Source of the DNA: Meconema thalassinum
Taxonomy: Eukaryota > Arthropoda > Insecta > Orthoptera > Tettigoniidae
Assembly (NCBI GenBank): GCA_946902985.2
Contig: OX336388.2
Span: forward strand, 373,785,387 to 373,849,386
Direction of reading: 5' to 3'
Length of the DNA stretch: 64,000 nucleotides
The notes under the pieces were generated by a model, which made no database searches, had not been told where the DNA came from, and worked only from the letters and a program-made list of their open reading frames with translations. Positions 31,895 to 42,886 of the stretch are shown here, piece by piece; position 1 is the first letter of the stretch; each line of letters opens with the position of its first letter. The position numbers and the translations under genes were made by a program.

Positions 31895-32061
31895 AAATAG
31901 TACATTATGCAACGAGCCTATAATGGCAATAATTAAGACACGAGTATGTTAATAATTTCCATACGAATGTCTTAGTTACCATTAGCCTATAGGCGAGTTG
32001 CATACTACTGTGTATGTTCGACGATAATTATAACTTTATTCTATGTTTTAACATAAATATT
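31895..32061. repeat. Foldback element S, copy 1 (central palindrome)
   Basis: TACATTATGCAACGAGCCTA, TAATGGCAATAATTAAGACA and the inverted TGTCTTAGTTACCATTA-GCC and TATAGGCGAGTTGCATAC form a palindrome. It matches 44953-45120. The LTR-type element starts at 32062, immediately to its right. Confidence 0.72.
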
Positions 32062-32906
32062 TGAGCCGATATCTCGTCTCGTTTTACCCTATCAGCTTCT
32101 TTGCCTTGGCGTAAGTAATTGCTGCCTGGTTTATCACATTCAGTTCTCTGTTTCCCGCTAGAGAGCTGCACCACAAGGTAAGATCTCGTTTATGTCTTAA
32201 TCTACAGAATGTAGTTGGTGCCCTGGTCCAGAGAGCGAACGCCGAGATGTTCTTCGTTTATTTAGTTGTTATTTTACAGTCAAGTATGAGGGATGCTTGG
32301 AACGTATATTATAGAAGTTTGAATTGGATCTCCGTGGGGAGATTCCGTGGAAAAGTTTGGCTGCGAGTCCCGATTAGGAATCCAGGTGGCCTGGGAAGGA
32401 GCATTAACATCTAGATGTTCTATTTATTGGTCTTGTAAGAATTGTGGTGGCCGTGAATGACATGGACAGGCCTAAGAGTAGAGAATTTGTATCGTAGGTC
32501 GTATTGGGTTTATATTAGCTGGTGTTTGTTTTATTGTATCTTCTGTTGGCGGACTATAACATTGGTCGTGCGTCAGCTGATTGTAAAAAAGATGAGAGCT
32601 CTGGAAGCCATGACACGAAGAAGTCGTCTAATATTTTACTTCGGGGATAGTCATGAATTATTGTAAAGGACAAAAGGATTCTGACACCTTGACATGTACT
32701 AAGACATGTATGTGTATTAAAGCAGTAACGATTGGTACATTTGGAAGAGTATACGAGTCGCCTTGATAGAGAGCGCACGTTATATATGTTTACTGTGGGA
32801 ATAGTCACGAGTTGTTTAATGAAGAAACGAATTCTGACATCTGGACGTGTACTAAGAGATGATATGTATCGAGCGGTAATATTAGTAATGTTGCAGACTT
32901 CATAGA
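32062..32906 (+). repeat. LTR-like repeat, 5' copy of element 2
   Basis: 845 bp starting TGAGCC. It contains two of three tandem units marked by CTGACA(C/T)C/T-GGAC-TGTACTAAGA (32681, 32834); a third unit (32979) lies just beyond the end shared with the 3' copy. The true LTR may therefore extend to about 33060. Confidence 0.75.
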
Positions 32907-33573
32907 GCTATGACGACGGTCGATGGATTTGAAAAGTTGCTTTGAAAAGGTCTTGGATTATTGTGGAGAGGATGTATCCTGACTTCTGGACATGTAGTAA
33001 GACATGTTTGAGCATCGTATAGAACCTTACTGGTGTTTTTTAAGAAGCGAAGTAAATACGAGGCGACGCAGAGAGAAGAAATTATATTGATGAGTGTATG
33101 TTATTGTCACCTGGGTTGTGGCTGGATTACTATAAATATGACGGACTGTTAATAATAAGGCAAGTACCTTTGGGGCTTATGTTATTTCCATATCTTGATT
33201 TTAAATTTGTGTTGTTATTTTGTTTTATGTGAATGTGTAACTTAAATGTTTGTGAATAGAAGTTGTTACTTAAAAGTGAAAAGGTGTATCATTTCTAGGC
33301 CTACATTTGATACTGTAATCTCTAAACATTCCTCTGGGTTATGTCGAAAATGGGTTCGGTCCTTCTGCAAGTTTAAAAAGGGGATGTGTCATTGTTAGCT
33401 AGAGAGCGTGGTTTCGATATTTAACCACATTTTCTTAATGTATTGAGATTGCAGTGTTGTGTGTGGGCGTGGAGGTATGCACTTAATCTGGACTTACGTG
33501 AAGTACGATTATGCATATGTTTATAATTTCTAATCTATGTATGTTCTTTGTTTCATGTTGAATATTGTCACAA

Positions 33574-34608
33574 ATGGAAGTGAGACCTTTGCCTACTTGT
33601 TATTATCTGACCAAAGATGAGGTGATCCATGAATTGATTGTCAGAAGTGAAAAGCCTGATTATCATAGGGAGTTGGATATTGCTGTGCTGAAAAGAGTAA
33701 AGGATAAGCCTATTGTTATTCCTGATCATGATCACCCTTATTGGAGCGCCGGTAAGTCCACCATAGTGTCCACTGTTTCTAATTTAATTGATTCTTTAAA
33801 TGTTGTGAATGTTCTGGGGAAAACGGCTACTTCTCAACGGAAACGAATTATGTATAGGTCTATTCATTGGGTACATCGGCTACAGGATTTAATTGGTGTT
33901 TGGTCTTTGAGTGATGTGATTTTTGCGACTGAGTTATCAGACCTACGTTCCAGGCTTGTAGAATTGTTTGATTTAACGTTTTCTGAGGCAAGTAATTGTG
34001 ATATGGCGGAATAAATTCAGTGTTCGAATTGTGATAGTTCTATAGGTGACATAGCGAGTGAATTGAGTGATCGTGTGAATTTAGTTGGAGATTTAGGGCC
34101 TATCTTGGCAGATAACCGTCGGGATAGTGCAAGGGTTAGTGAAAATAGAAATCCTTCTAAAGAGAGTAGCTATATAGGGTCATCTACTGATTTGCCACGT
34201 AATGTGCCATATGCGGTCAGGCCTAAAATTGTTAATCGGAGTAGTTCCACTGAAAGATGTATTTTCACGACTAGGCCTACATCGGTTCAGAATAGTGATG
34301 CGATGTTTTCTCAATCTAACCTAAAGTCTAATTTGTCTCTGGTGCCTAAATCTGTGCAGACCGGGGACAGTTTAGTTGACGAAAATGATGGGGTAAGGGG
34401 GAACACATTCGATTTGGGTGAGAATAATTGTGCATTGCTTCAGGGTGACAGATTTGGTCGTAACATGTCTGAGTATGATGAGTTCTCAACTGTGCCCAAT
34501 CCGTTGAATGTAATTTTAAGGGACTTTAATGGTGTGATGCACCGGATAATCGTTTCTGTTGATGTAGATTATTTGTATGTTAGTAAAAAAATCTTCAAAA
34601 TTGTGTAG
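33574..34608 (+). pseudogene. gag-like frame of LTR element 2, one in-frame stop
   Basis: A single frame of 345 codons interrupted by TAA at 34012-34014. ATG is at 33574. The first part (146 codons) starts MEVRPLPTCYYLTKDEVIHE and has a predicted helical, acidic/basic mix (TSQRKRIMYRSIHWVHRLQD). The second part is Ser/Asn-rich (SKESSYIGSSTDLPRNVPYA) and ends VDVDYLYVSKKIFKIV. No CCHC knuckle and no protease motif are visible. Its position behind the 5' repeat and before a pol-less interior suggests Gag, but that is inference from position. The stop lies in GAA-TAA and reading resumes in the same frame, so a point mutation or stop readthrough are both possible. Confidence 0.5.
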
Positions 34609-36383
34609 GGTAGAGACTCCGCTTTTAGTGTACATAGGTGTGTGTGCTATGCTACTAGTGTGTGTGTTTGCCTGCACGTGTGGTGCACAATCTTCAAAAT
34701 TGTGTGTGATGAATGCAGTTCTTCCGGAGTGCATGCTTGTGTATGCTGTTAGTGTCTGTATTGGTCTGCACGTGTGATTTTCTGATACGAGTATGACCAA
34801 GGGAGTTGTATTGTATAAATGGATTTTGAGTGTTCTGTATGATTGTGATGTTTAGCTTTGTTCTTGTAATGGGTGGGTGTTGTTGTTGTTGTTGTTGTAT
34901 TGCGTTAATAAAAAAGGTTAGGTCTTATTCATATTATGGGGTTAAAATAAAATAAAGGGTAAAGTCGAATATATAAATTGGGTTTGCGTTAGGATATCTT
35001 AGTTCGTCTTACGATCCTAACTTTTTGTCAAGGTATGGGACTTGACTAGGTGACATAAGGTGTTCTTATATATGTGGTGAGTATTTACAAATCGTTCCTT
35101 TGTGTCTCCAAGTGGTGACTTGTTCATCTTTTGTGGCTTGTTGATGTTGGAAAGTAAGTACTTGCCGAATTTGTTATGTGGTGACGGGTATTTATGCTAC
35201 ACCAGGGAATAATGCGGTGAGTATGATATGATGAATTACGGATTTTATTTAAGGGTTTTTAATGTTTTGTGTGTAGATGTTTTAACGGACTCTATTTATA
35301 TTCAGGCAATTTTGGGGAAGATTTGTGAGTAGTAACTTGTTATTATTATATTGAGTGTGACGTGAAGTTATGTGATTTGGATGAATGATTATGGATGTTG
35401 TATGTTGTTGGTCTGCTCATGTGTACTGTCTGTGCTATTTTTTTCTTGGTGTTGAGGAAAACTTCCACTTTTCTTTGGATTTTCTTAGGGTCTGTCTTCG
35501 TTTTGTATTTTTTTTTTTTTTTGGGGGGGGGGGTAATTTTGGTTAATGTTTTCTTAAGTGTGAGTAATAGATGGACTGTGGAGGACTAATGCCGACTTCC
35601 AATTTTCCCTAGTTTTTTTTTAGGCAAAGGAGCTCAAATTTCATTTAAAAGATAACTTCTTCTGTTATTTTCTGTACGTTTCGGATATTGTTTGTAAAAC
35701 TATTATTTGTTGGGTAATAACAACTTCTATAAGATATTCATGAAGCCTGAAATTTGTCAAACTAAATTTTATTTGTAAAAGATATGGAAATTATCAATTA
35801 GGAGACTATTTTGTTATGCAATCATGCCTAGCTTTGGTGGGAAAGTCTGGTTAATGCTGTTGTTTGTATGCCTTCATCTCTGTGTAGTTTGTAATTCTCT
35901 TACACGGTACTGCCTTAAGTGAACTTGCTTTCAGCTTATTGTGGGAGAGGGTGCTTCTACGCAGATGAAATACTCGATGTATATGTGAAGCTATCCAGGG
36001 CCCGGATAACTGAGCTATCATCGTGGGATCAGTTTGGAAGGAATATTTCTTCTCATTTGCTAGAAGACTACTGCGATCTAGTTGATTGTTTTTATTTTGG
36101 AATCTCTATTATTGTAAAGAAAAAATGTAAGAATTATGTATATGTATGATGTCATCTAATATCGATTCTGACGTGTTGTAAAATCTTGGAACTTCAAGTG
36201 GAAGTGACGTAAGATTGGCATGTGAATGAACTTGTAATCTTGGGGGTGTGCAAATTATCGAAAGTTGAAAAATTGTGCAAAGAGAAAAGAAGCTTGAGGG
36301 AATGGTAATAGGCATGTTCTATGTTTACTTGATGTTCTTGCTGTATATGTTATCGCGGTTTTGAAAACCGGCGTTAACGCTTG
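34609..36383. other. Non-coding interior of LTR element 2
   Basis: T/G-rich sequence with a duplicated TTCAAAATTGTGTGT-type segment (34594 and 34693), a (TTG)n run (34879-34897) and a T/G homopolymer junction (35503-35532). No pol or env motif was found. The polypurine tract follows. Confidence 0.6.
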
Positions 36384-36396
36384 TAGTGGGGGAGAT
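36384..36396 (+). promoter_or_regulatory. Candidate polypurine tract
   Basis: TAGTGGGGGAGAT ends one base before the TGAGCC start of the 3' repeat. In LTR elements this tract primes plus-strand DNA synthesis. It supports the LTR reading of the flanking repeats. Confidence 0.65.
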
Positions 36397-36397
36397 T

Positions 36398-37242
36398 TGA
36401 GCCGATATCTCGTCTCGTTTTACCCTATCAGCTTCTTCGCCTTGGCGTAAGTAATTGCTGCCTGGTTTGTCACATTCAGTTCTCTGTTTCCCGCTAGAGA
36501 GCTGCACCGCAAGGTAAGATCTTGTATGTCTTATTCTACAGAATGTAGTTGGTGCCCTGGTCCAGAGAGCGAACGCCGAGATGTTCTTCGTTTATTTAGT
36601 TGTTATTTTACAGTCAAGTATGAGGGATGCTTGGAACGTATATTATAGAGGATTGAATTGGATCTCCGTGGGAAGATTCCGTGGAAAAGTTTGGCTGCGA
36701 GTCCCGATTAGGAATCCAGGTGGCCTGAGAAGGAGCATTAACATTTTAGATGTTCTATTTATTGGTCTTGTAAGAATTGTGGTGGCCGTGAATGACATGG
36801 AGAGGCCTAAGAGTAGAGAATTTGTATCGTAAGTCGTATTGGGTTTATATTAGCTGATGTTTTGTTTTATTGAATATTCTGTTGGCGGACTATAACATTG
36901 GTCGTGCGTCAGCTGATTGTAAAAAAGATGAGAGCTCTGGGAGCCATGACACGAAGAAGTCGTCTAATATTTTACTTCGGGGATAGTCATGAATTATTGT
37001 AAAGGACAAAAGGATTCTGACACCTTGACATGTACTAAGACATGTATGTGTATTAAAGCAGTAACGATTGGTACATTTGGAAGAGTATACGAGACGCCTT
37101 GATAGAGAGCGCACGTTATATATGTTTACTGTGGGAATAGTCACGAGTTGTTTAATGAAGAAACGAATTCTGACATCTGGACGTGTACTAAGAGATGATA
37201 TGTATCGAGCGGTAATATTAGTAATGTTGCAGACTTCATAGA
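36398..37242 (+). repeat. LTR-like repeat, 3' copy of element 2
   Basis: Matches 32062-32906 with few substitutions and small indels that cancel (equal length). It ends within the tandem-unit region and is followed at once by the 146-bp array, so it is probably truncated. Confidence 0.75.
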
Positions 37243-38400
37243 TGGTCGACCCCGACCATGCCCTTCAAATTTTGTTACGTCTCACCAATCCAACATGGCG
37301 GCTGTGCGAAATAATTCACTAGCATTCAATATCTCCGAAACTATTCCCAATATCACCCTAGAATTTTTTACGGTGATAAAGGAATCTACTAGAAGTTCAC
37401 CTATGCGACTTTTGAAAAACTGGTAACTACAAAACCAACATGGCGGCCACGCGAATTCGCGACTTTTAAATTGACGTTTCTCGCGATTTAACCTACCAAA
37501 CGCAATAAAACTTGGTACAGTATATGTTTATACACATTGTAATGCACCGACATCTAACTTGGTTCAATTGTTTACATAACCACAAGATGGCGGATGTGCG
37601 AAATATTTCACCGGCATTCTATATCTCTGAAACTATTAGCGGTATCACCCTGAAATTTTGTACGGAGATAAAGGGCACTACTGGAAGTTCATCAATAAGA
37701 CTTTCAAAAACCGGTTAACTACAAAACGAACATGGCGGCCAAGCGAATTTGAAAATTTTAAATAGACTTTTCTCGCGATTTAATGTTCCAAACGCAATGA
37801 AATCTGGTACAGGAAATGTTTATACACATTGTAATACACTGGTATCTAATTTAGTTCAATTGTTTTTATAACCTCAAGATGGCAGCTTTGCGAATTTTAA
37901 AATTAAGTTTTTATTTCTTGTGTCGTAATCATGCGATCGATGTGAAAGTTTGAATATTGAACCTAAGCAATAATTTTCCTTTAATGGTACATGACTCTAT
38001 GGCCTGTACATTTAACAATCCATCATGGCGACCATCCGAAATATTTAGACGGCTCTGAATATCTACGAATCTATTATAGCAATCAAACTGGTTTTTTAAT
38101 GTTCATAGGGGCTATGAACTTAAGTTCACCTATAGGACTTTAAATAACCTGGTGATCACAAATCCAACATGGCGGCAACGTGAAATATAAATATTCACAT
38201 GGTCGTTTCTCGCAATTTAACCATCCGAGTGCAGTGACACTTGGTACAGTAAATCCTTATACAAATGTTAATCCACTGGCATCTAATTTTTCTCAATTGT
38301 TTCCATAACCACAAGATAGGAGGTGTGCGAAATTTTAAAATCTCGTTTTTACTTCTTGTGACCTAATCATGCGATACTACACGTACATAATAATCTTCAT
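37243..38400. repeat. Tandem array, about 146-bp spacing (292-bp dimer), with ATGGCGGC-type motifs
   Basis: Motifs AACATGGCGG, AAGATGGCGG or close variants start at 37292, 37437, 37584, 37729, 37876, 38022, 38166 and 38313: spacings 145, 147, 145, 147, 146, 144 and 147. Sequences two motifs apart are more alike than neighbours. One unit type has GGTACAG-ATATGTTTATACACATTG; the other has TATCTC(C/T)GAAACTATT. The unit is therefore a dimer of about 292 bp, four copies, decaying to the right. AAGATGGC is the core of YY1/Pho-type sites (complement GCCATCTT). Confidence 0.88.
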
Positions 38401-38416
38401 GTAACAGTACATAACT

Positions 38417-38743
38417 ACCGGGTGAGTTAGCCGTGGTGGTTACGGCATGACTGATGGCAGTCGCTCACATCCGGGAGGCGAGGAGGTTCGAATCCCCCCG
38501 CCGGCAACCTTGAAGATGGTCTTCTGTGGTTTCCCATCTTCCTTCCAGGCAAATGCCGGGGTTGGTCCCTAACTATAGGCCACAGCCGCTACCTTCCAAC
38601 TCCTCGTCCTTACCTTCCAACTTTCCTTCCCAACGGTACTTGTAGCTCACCCATTGGGTGTCCATCTCGAAGCAGCTACAAAACTGGCGAGCCGTACATG
38701 TCCTCGGACACTCCCGGCACTAAAAGCCATACGCTAAAAAAAA
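38417..38743 (+). mobile_element. SINE-E with 11-bp target duplication
   Basis: The duplication AGTACATAACT is at 38406-38416 and 38744-38754. The head includes GTGGTGGTTACGGCATGACT and the B-box GGTTCGAATCC. The core is GGTTTCCCATCTTCCTTCCA, GGCAAATGCCGGGG. The tail (tail Y) is ACTTGTAGCTCACCC...CGGACACTCCCGGC, then A-rich. Tail Y alone is joined to SINE-A at 2429. Confidence 0.92.
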
Positions 38744-38774
38744 AGTACATAACTCTAATTGCCTTGAGTAGAAG

Positions 38775-38945
38775 CGTGTAATTCACTTCTAGGATGGCTG
38801 GCGTGGGAATCGAACCTACCTCTTCTCAGTTTTTCCCATGAGGCTCAGTGTACCCCGTTCCAATTAAATTTCTAGGCAAACCCGGACCTTAGCGGTGACA
38901 GCCAGTGCAACACGAGGAGGCCCGCCATAGTTATAGGCTACATGA
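38775..38945 (-). repeat. SINE-G copy 3, fragment
   Basis: The minus strand reads GGCCTCCTCGTGTTGCACTG, CTGTCACCGC, GGGGTACACTGAGCCTCATG and GGTTCGATTCCCACGCCAGC. It matches the head half of SINE-G at 11982. Confidence 0.7.
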
Positions 38946-39133
38946 CAGACTTAGTTACAAACATGCGTAAGATATGGAATTTAATTATCGCGTGTGACCA
39001 TCGTGTGGGCGTGTGCGTGTGTGTGTCGCGAGTGGTAGGAGAGTGTCAGTAATAATGGCCATAAATGTGGATCCTGTTCACACTTCAATAGACGATTGCC
39101 ACTAACAGTAATATATTTTATAATTGAACACGC
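38946..39133. other. No recognised feature
   Basis: Short unassigned sequence with a (GTGTGT) run near 39009. Confidence 0.4.
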
Positions 39134-39234
39134 TACTACGAGGGCTGTTCATTTTTCAAGTTCCGATGGACTGTATAAATATAACAGAATAACATACGTT
39201 ACCAAACTACTAAATGTTTGCTTGTTTTATTCTT

Positions 39235-39350
39235 ATGTCTCAACATAATTACCAAAACGATTGAAACATTCATCTTGTCGTTACACCAGCTTTCCAATGC
39301 CCTCGGCAAAAAATTCTGCCGCCACTAAGGTGGGTACTTCTGGAGAGTCT
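39235..39350 (-). pseudogene. mariner-type transposase C-terminal remnant (left arm)
   Basis: The minus strand reads TLVAAEFFAEGIGKLV, a stop, then RQDECFNRFGNYVET. This matches the mariner/Tc1 C terminus of the pattern FYxxGIxKLxxRxxKCxxxxGDYVE. The stop replaces one codon in both arms of the element, so it predates the inverted duplication. No catalytic residues remain. Confidence 0.7.
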
Positions 39351-39699
39351 CCTGAGGTGTTTCCTTTTTGGCAAAGCGTTGCCGCCCAATCATACCTCGG
39401 AAAAGGTGAAAATCATTCACGACCGCACTGTGCCAACGTTACGATATACATTTTCAAAGATTTCAAGTGTGAAGATTTTGACCATCTGCCGTTTAGTCAC
39501 TGAATGATTTTCACCTTTTTCGAAGTATGATTGGGCGACAACACCTCTCCAAAAACGAAAAACTTCAGTAGACTGTCCAGTGGCGGTAGAAGTTTTTATC
39601 ATCGACTTCGTCGTTACGCTGAGGTCTGGTGTTATGTTACGGTGACGGGACGAAATGTACCTAGAATGCACTAAGGTGTGTGACGTCATAGTACGATGT

Positions 39700-39809
39700 A
39701 GCAGCCGAGTACCAAGAAGGCAGTGCGAGAACAATCAAGTAGGCAGTGAAGAAACAAAATAGAATCTTGAAACTCTGTTCTCGCACTGCCTTCTTGGTAC
39801 TCGGCTGCT
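39700..39809. other. Perfect 33-bp inverted repeat, 44-nt loop
   Basis: 39700-39732 (begins AGCAGCCGAGTACCAAGAAG) is the exact complement of 39777-39809. It lies in the centre of the mariner-derived inverted element. It could be the youngest part of a foldback, or a hairpin in any transcript across it. Confidence 0.95.
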
Positions 39810-39857
39810 AGCATTTAAAATGATATAAAGTCCAGTCTTTCAGACAATCCGTGTCTA

Positions 39858-39945
39858 TTGTTGAGGGCATTGGAAAGTTGGTTTAACGATACGACGAAAG
39901 TTTCAATCGTTTTGTCGATTATGTTGAGACATAATAATAAAACAA
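39858..39945 (+). pseudogene. mariner-type transposase C-terminal remnant (right arm)
   Basis: The plus strand reads SIVEGIGKLV, a stop, then RYDESFNRFVDYVET, the counterpart of 39235-39350. It shares the stop after KLV. The two arms have diverged since duplication. Confidence 0.68.
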
Positions 39946-40025
39946 GCAAACATTTAGTAGTAAAATCAGTTTGGTATGTCAATCTGTTGTTTTTATAAAG
40001 TCCATCGGAACTTGAAAAAACCCTT

Positions 40026-40589
40026 GTATTTTGCAAAACAAAGCATTACTATTATGTTCATGGCATTTTGTTGGTGGGAGAAATGTTTTCCTGCCGTGGG
40101 ACGAAACCAAAATGTCATCTGCGGCCATAGCCCGTCACCCGTCAGCCTAATCAATCACAGGTTATGATGATATCATCCATCACATCTGACGGTAACATGA
40201 GACACACACTAAATCAGATTCCACCTGGAAGTGTATAAAACTCCGAGCCGCAGCGTTCCATGCGAGGCAGTGTTCCATGTCTCTGGGACTAGCAACTTGA
40301 ACATATTTCCTGGTGACAACTTCAGAGCGGTTTAAATAAGGATTTAATGCCTTTGTAAACTTCTTTTGTCGAAATAAATTATGAACTTGATTGTAAAGAT
40401 CTAATTTGTCTAACTTTAATCCCATAATCGTTAGCCAGATAACTCAAAAATAAGAAACTTGAAGCCATTTTATAATCCATTGATATTGCACCTTTTCTGT
40501 CGGTCCACTCAATATAATCCCAATTATTAGGACATGCGAGAAAACCACCTGAAAAAATACATGTGATAAAATATATACAGTATGTATAA
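40026..40589. other. No recognised feature
   Basis: An 81-codon minus-strand frame (40180-40425) shows no domain. A TATATACAGTATGTATAA stretch precedes the Helitron. Confidence 0.4.
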
Positions 40590-40997
40590 AAATCAATGTT
40601 ACGGGATAGTTTGTCTGTCCCCTATGCGTTCATATAGCATTCATCCGATTGCGATGAAACTTGGGTGAGTTGTTGTGTGCACTCCGGGGAAGGTAGTTTA
40701 GCTACAAATTATTTATGTAACACAGTAGGGTGAGGGACTTAACAGGAACCCTTAAATCCCACAGTAACCCAATTGCACAATCGGTATACCTTTCACACAG
40801 CAACGCCAGGTGTGAGAATAGCTTGCTGATTCATCGCGAGGTTACATGAGGAGACTGTCAGCAGCCCGCCGTGTTATCTGCTATTGCTGTCTATTCCAAT
40901 GCGGTTCACGCCATGGTTTTTGGCCGGGGGTTCTTAAAACTGAACTCAAACTTGGAAAACCAATATGGCATTGCAAACGCATTCCGGGTATAGCTAG
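40590..40997 (+). mobile_element. Helitron-type element R
   Basis: The body includes TTCATCCGATTGCGATGAAA and CTTGGGTGAGTT. The end is GCATTCCGGGTATAG followed by CTAG (40994-40997) and T. The body sequence type is common in insect Helitron derivatives. The 3' hairpin is weak in this copy. No ORF of note. Confidence 0.68.
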
Positions 40998-41244
40998 TAG
41001 CCTGTATATTTATTTCATGGAATACAGGAGAGTTAGGATGGCATGTTTCACTCACCAAGCGAGCATCATCAGATCCAAATATACAAAACAAAATAGATGC
41101 ACAAAACACTACCAAACCCACAATGCCACCCAGAAACGGTCATTGCCCTCCAAAAGAACAGCAACAACTAAGAAAGAGTGGCAACTATTACTGATATATA
41201 CTAAAACATTAAGCATCCGAAAAGAGAATCATTTATTTTAAAAC

Positions 41245-41721
41245 TAGCAACCCACCCGGGCTTCGCCCGGCACCTTTAACGGTTTTCCCAGCGTAGGCTT
41301 AAAAGTCGCACGAACGGCAGGTCCCAGACACAATTCAGAAAAGCCAAGGTGATCAGCGAAGCTCCAAACACATATATTCTTCTCTGAAGTCTTAACTCGA
41401 CATGACTCGACAGTTTGATGCTGGCTGAAGCTGGGGTGATTAGGCTCGATCGCTAGTTCGTAAATTTCCTCCGTAGCAAGTAATGGAGATTGTTGGAAGA
41501 AATAAAAACGTAAAAACACTTGTAATGGGCGATGTATTAAAGATATGGATAAGCTGTCCCGGGCTTTTTTGTAGTACTTTTCATGCTGGTTTTTGCAGCG
41601 TAAGCTCACGGTCGGCAGGTGTTTTCTTCGACTCGATTCTCTGAAATTGTTACTGCTTTGCTTCCTTTGGTCATAACTGACTTTTCTTTCTACAGAAACC
41701 TTCCTCGAGAAATCCTTTACA
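41245..41721 (-). mobile_element. Helitron-type element P, copy 2
   Basis: Minus strand. The 3' end has a 6-bp hairpin CCGGGCGAAGCCCGG, then GTGGGTTG and CTAG (41245-41248), followed by T on that strand. It is colinear with 27372-28058. The other boundary abuts SINE-A copy 5. The 121-codon ORF is not recognisable. Confidence 0.82.
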
Positions 41722-41726
41722 GAATT

Positions 41727-42247
41727 GTTAGTTGGTTGGTTCCTCAGTTTTGGGGCTGCGACAACGCGGTCATGTAGCCCAGTGTACTTTAGGTGTGTGT
41801 AGAATCTGTCTGATAACCGGTGTTAATTGTGATGACTGTATTAATGGGTGTTATCTGCTTTTTAATTCAAGTAAGGACTGCAGACATTCGATTTTCAAAT
41901 AGTTCAAACTTTTCCTATCAAATGCGACCGTCAACGGCCAACTAGTTCTGAACTTGGTTACTAGATGCCACTGCAGTCAGCTCCTGGCGACGAACGTTGG
42001 AGCCTAAGAGCGTTATTCAAATCTAACCTATAATTTAGCTTCACACAAATGTAATTAGTGGAAGGTTCTTTATCATGCCAAAAATATATGACATGGGACC
42101 GCCGGCTTTACTTCCCCTCTGAACGAAGGCATACCGGTACTGAGGGATTTTTAATGCTCTTAAAAATCCGACGACTTCGGCCGGGTTTGAACCCGCGACC
42201 TTGAGCATAGAAGCTCAGCATGCTATCAACTTCGACGCCGAAGTCGC
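41727..42247 (-). mobile_element. SINE-A copy 5, full length
   Basis: Runs from GTTAGTTGGTTGGTTCCTCA (tail) to the head ending GCCGAAGTCGC. It includes tail X in antisense and the head with GGGTTTGAACCCGCGACC. It is one of the best preserved copies. Confidence 0.9.
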
Positions 42248-42614
42248 TTTCTAGGTTTATGCCGTCTTGTGTGGGGTTTCACCTAGAAATACCGAGATAA
42301 GCTCATCAGCGGGCTCTTGTCGTCCGTGTCCGAACCCCCACAGGAGTAGCCCCCCCCCCCCAATATGGTATAAGCCTATATATGGAGGTGGAAGGCTGCT
42401 TGAGCTATTAGCTCTCGCAGTAATGAACCGCTCGTGCGCTGCATAAGAAGGGAGGTAGCGCGCAGTTCGCTACTTCTGTGGGGGTCCGGACACGGACACC
42501 AAGAGCCCGCTGATGAGCCTATCTTGGTGTCCCTAGGCGAAACCCCGCACAAGACACGGCATAAACCTAGAAAGATTGCTGAGTTTTAATTCCTCGGCCG
42601 TGAAAGCCATTATA
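42248..42614. mobile_element. Element L, palindromic copy
   Basis: The left arm (42248-42345) reads TTTCTAGGTTTATGCCGTCT...ACCCCCACAGGAG. The right arm (42480-42614) is its complement and extends to TTAATTCCTCGGCCGTGAAA and GCCATTATACC, the complement of the 253-bp unit's start. A C-run (42347-42360) sits near the left arm's end. The palindrome shows L is a foldback-type element whose ends are GGCTTTCACGGCCG-like. Confidence 0.82.
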
Positions 42615-42886
42615 CCATCAATATGAAGATTATTTTCTGTAATTTGAGGTGCTTTATAAGACTAACACGAATCAAAGTGCTCGAAGGTGGACTTCGGTTT
42701 TGAAATTAAACTATTCAATTATTTTGGGATGTGAGATACAGATGCTCAAGAAGCTGTAATGAATTTCTAAATAGGGATTCATGGAGACGACAAGTTTATT
42801 CTGCTTTTCATTAAATCTATTTATTTTGCTAGTAAGTTAAGTTTCGTTGAAAACATGAGAGCTTTCTTTTTAAAAAAATATTTCAG

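Larger units (their letters stand above)
32062..37242 (+). mobile_element. LTR-type retroelement 2, no pol
   Basis: Direct repeats of 845 bp at 32062-32906 and 36398-37242 are nearly identical. A purine-rich tract (TAGTGGGGGAGAT, 36384-36396) lies just before the second repeat, where a polypurine tract is expected, and both repeats begin TGAGCCGATATC. Between them is one gag-like frame and about 1.8 kb without coding capacity. I found no protease, RT, RNase H or integrase motif. No primer-binding site or target duplication could be fixed, probably because the 3' repeat is truncated. Confidence 0.75.
39134..40025. mobile_element. Tc1/mariner-derived inverted element with two transposase 3' ends
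   Basis: The left arm (about 39134-39310) and right arm (about 39850-40022) are inverted copies: TTTTTCAAGTTCCGATGGAC at the left and GTCCATCGGAACTTGAAAAA at the right. Inner repeats near 39385-39420 and 39499-39540 are also inverted (AAAGGTGAAAATCATTCACG against TGAATGATTTTCACCTTTTT). Each outer arm carries the end of a mariner-type transposase frame, so the element consists of two 3' ends facing outward. Confidence 0.78.
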
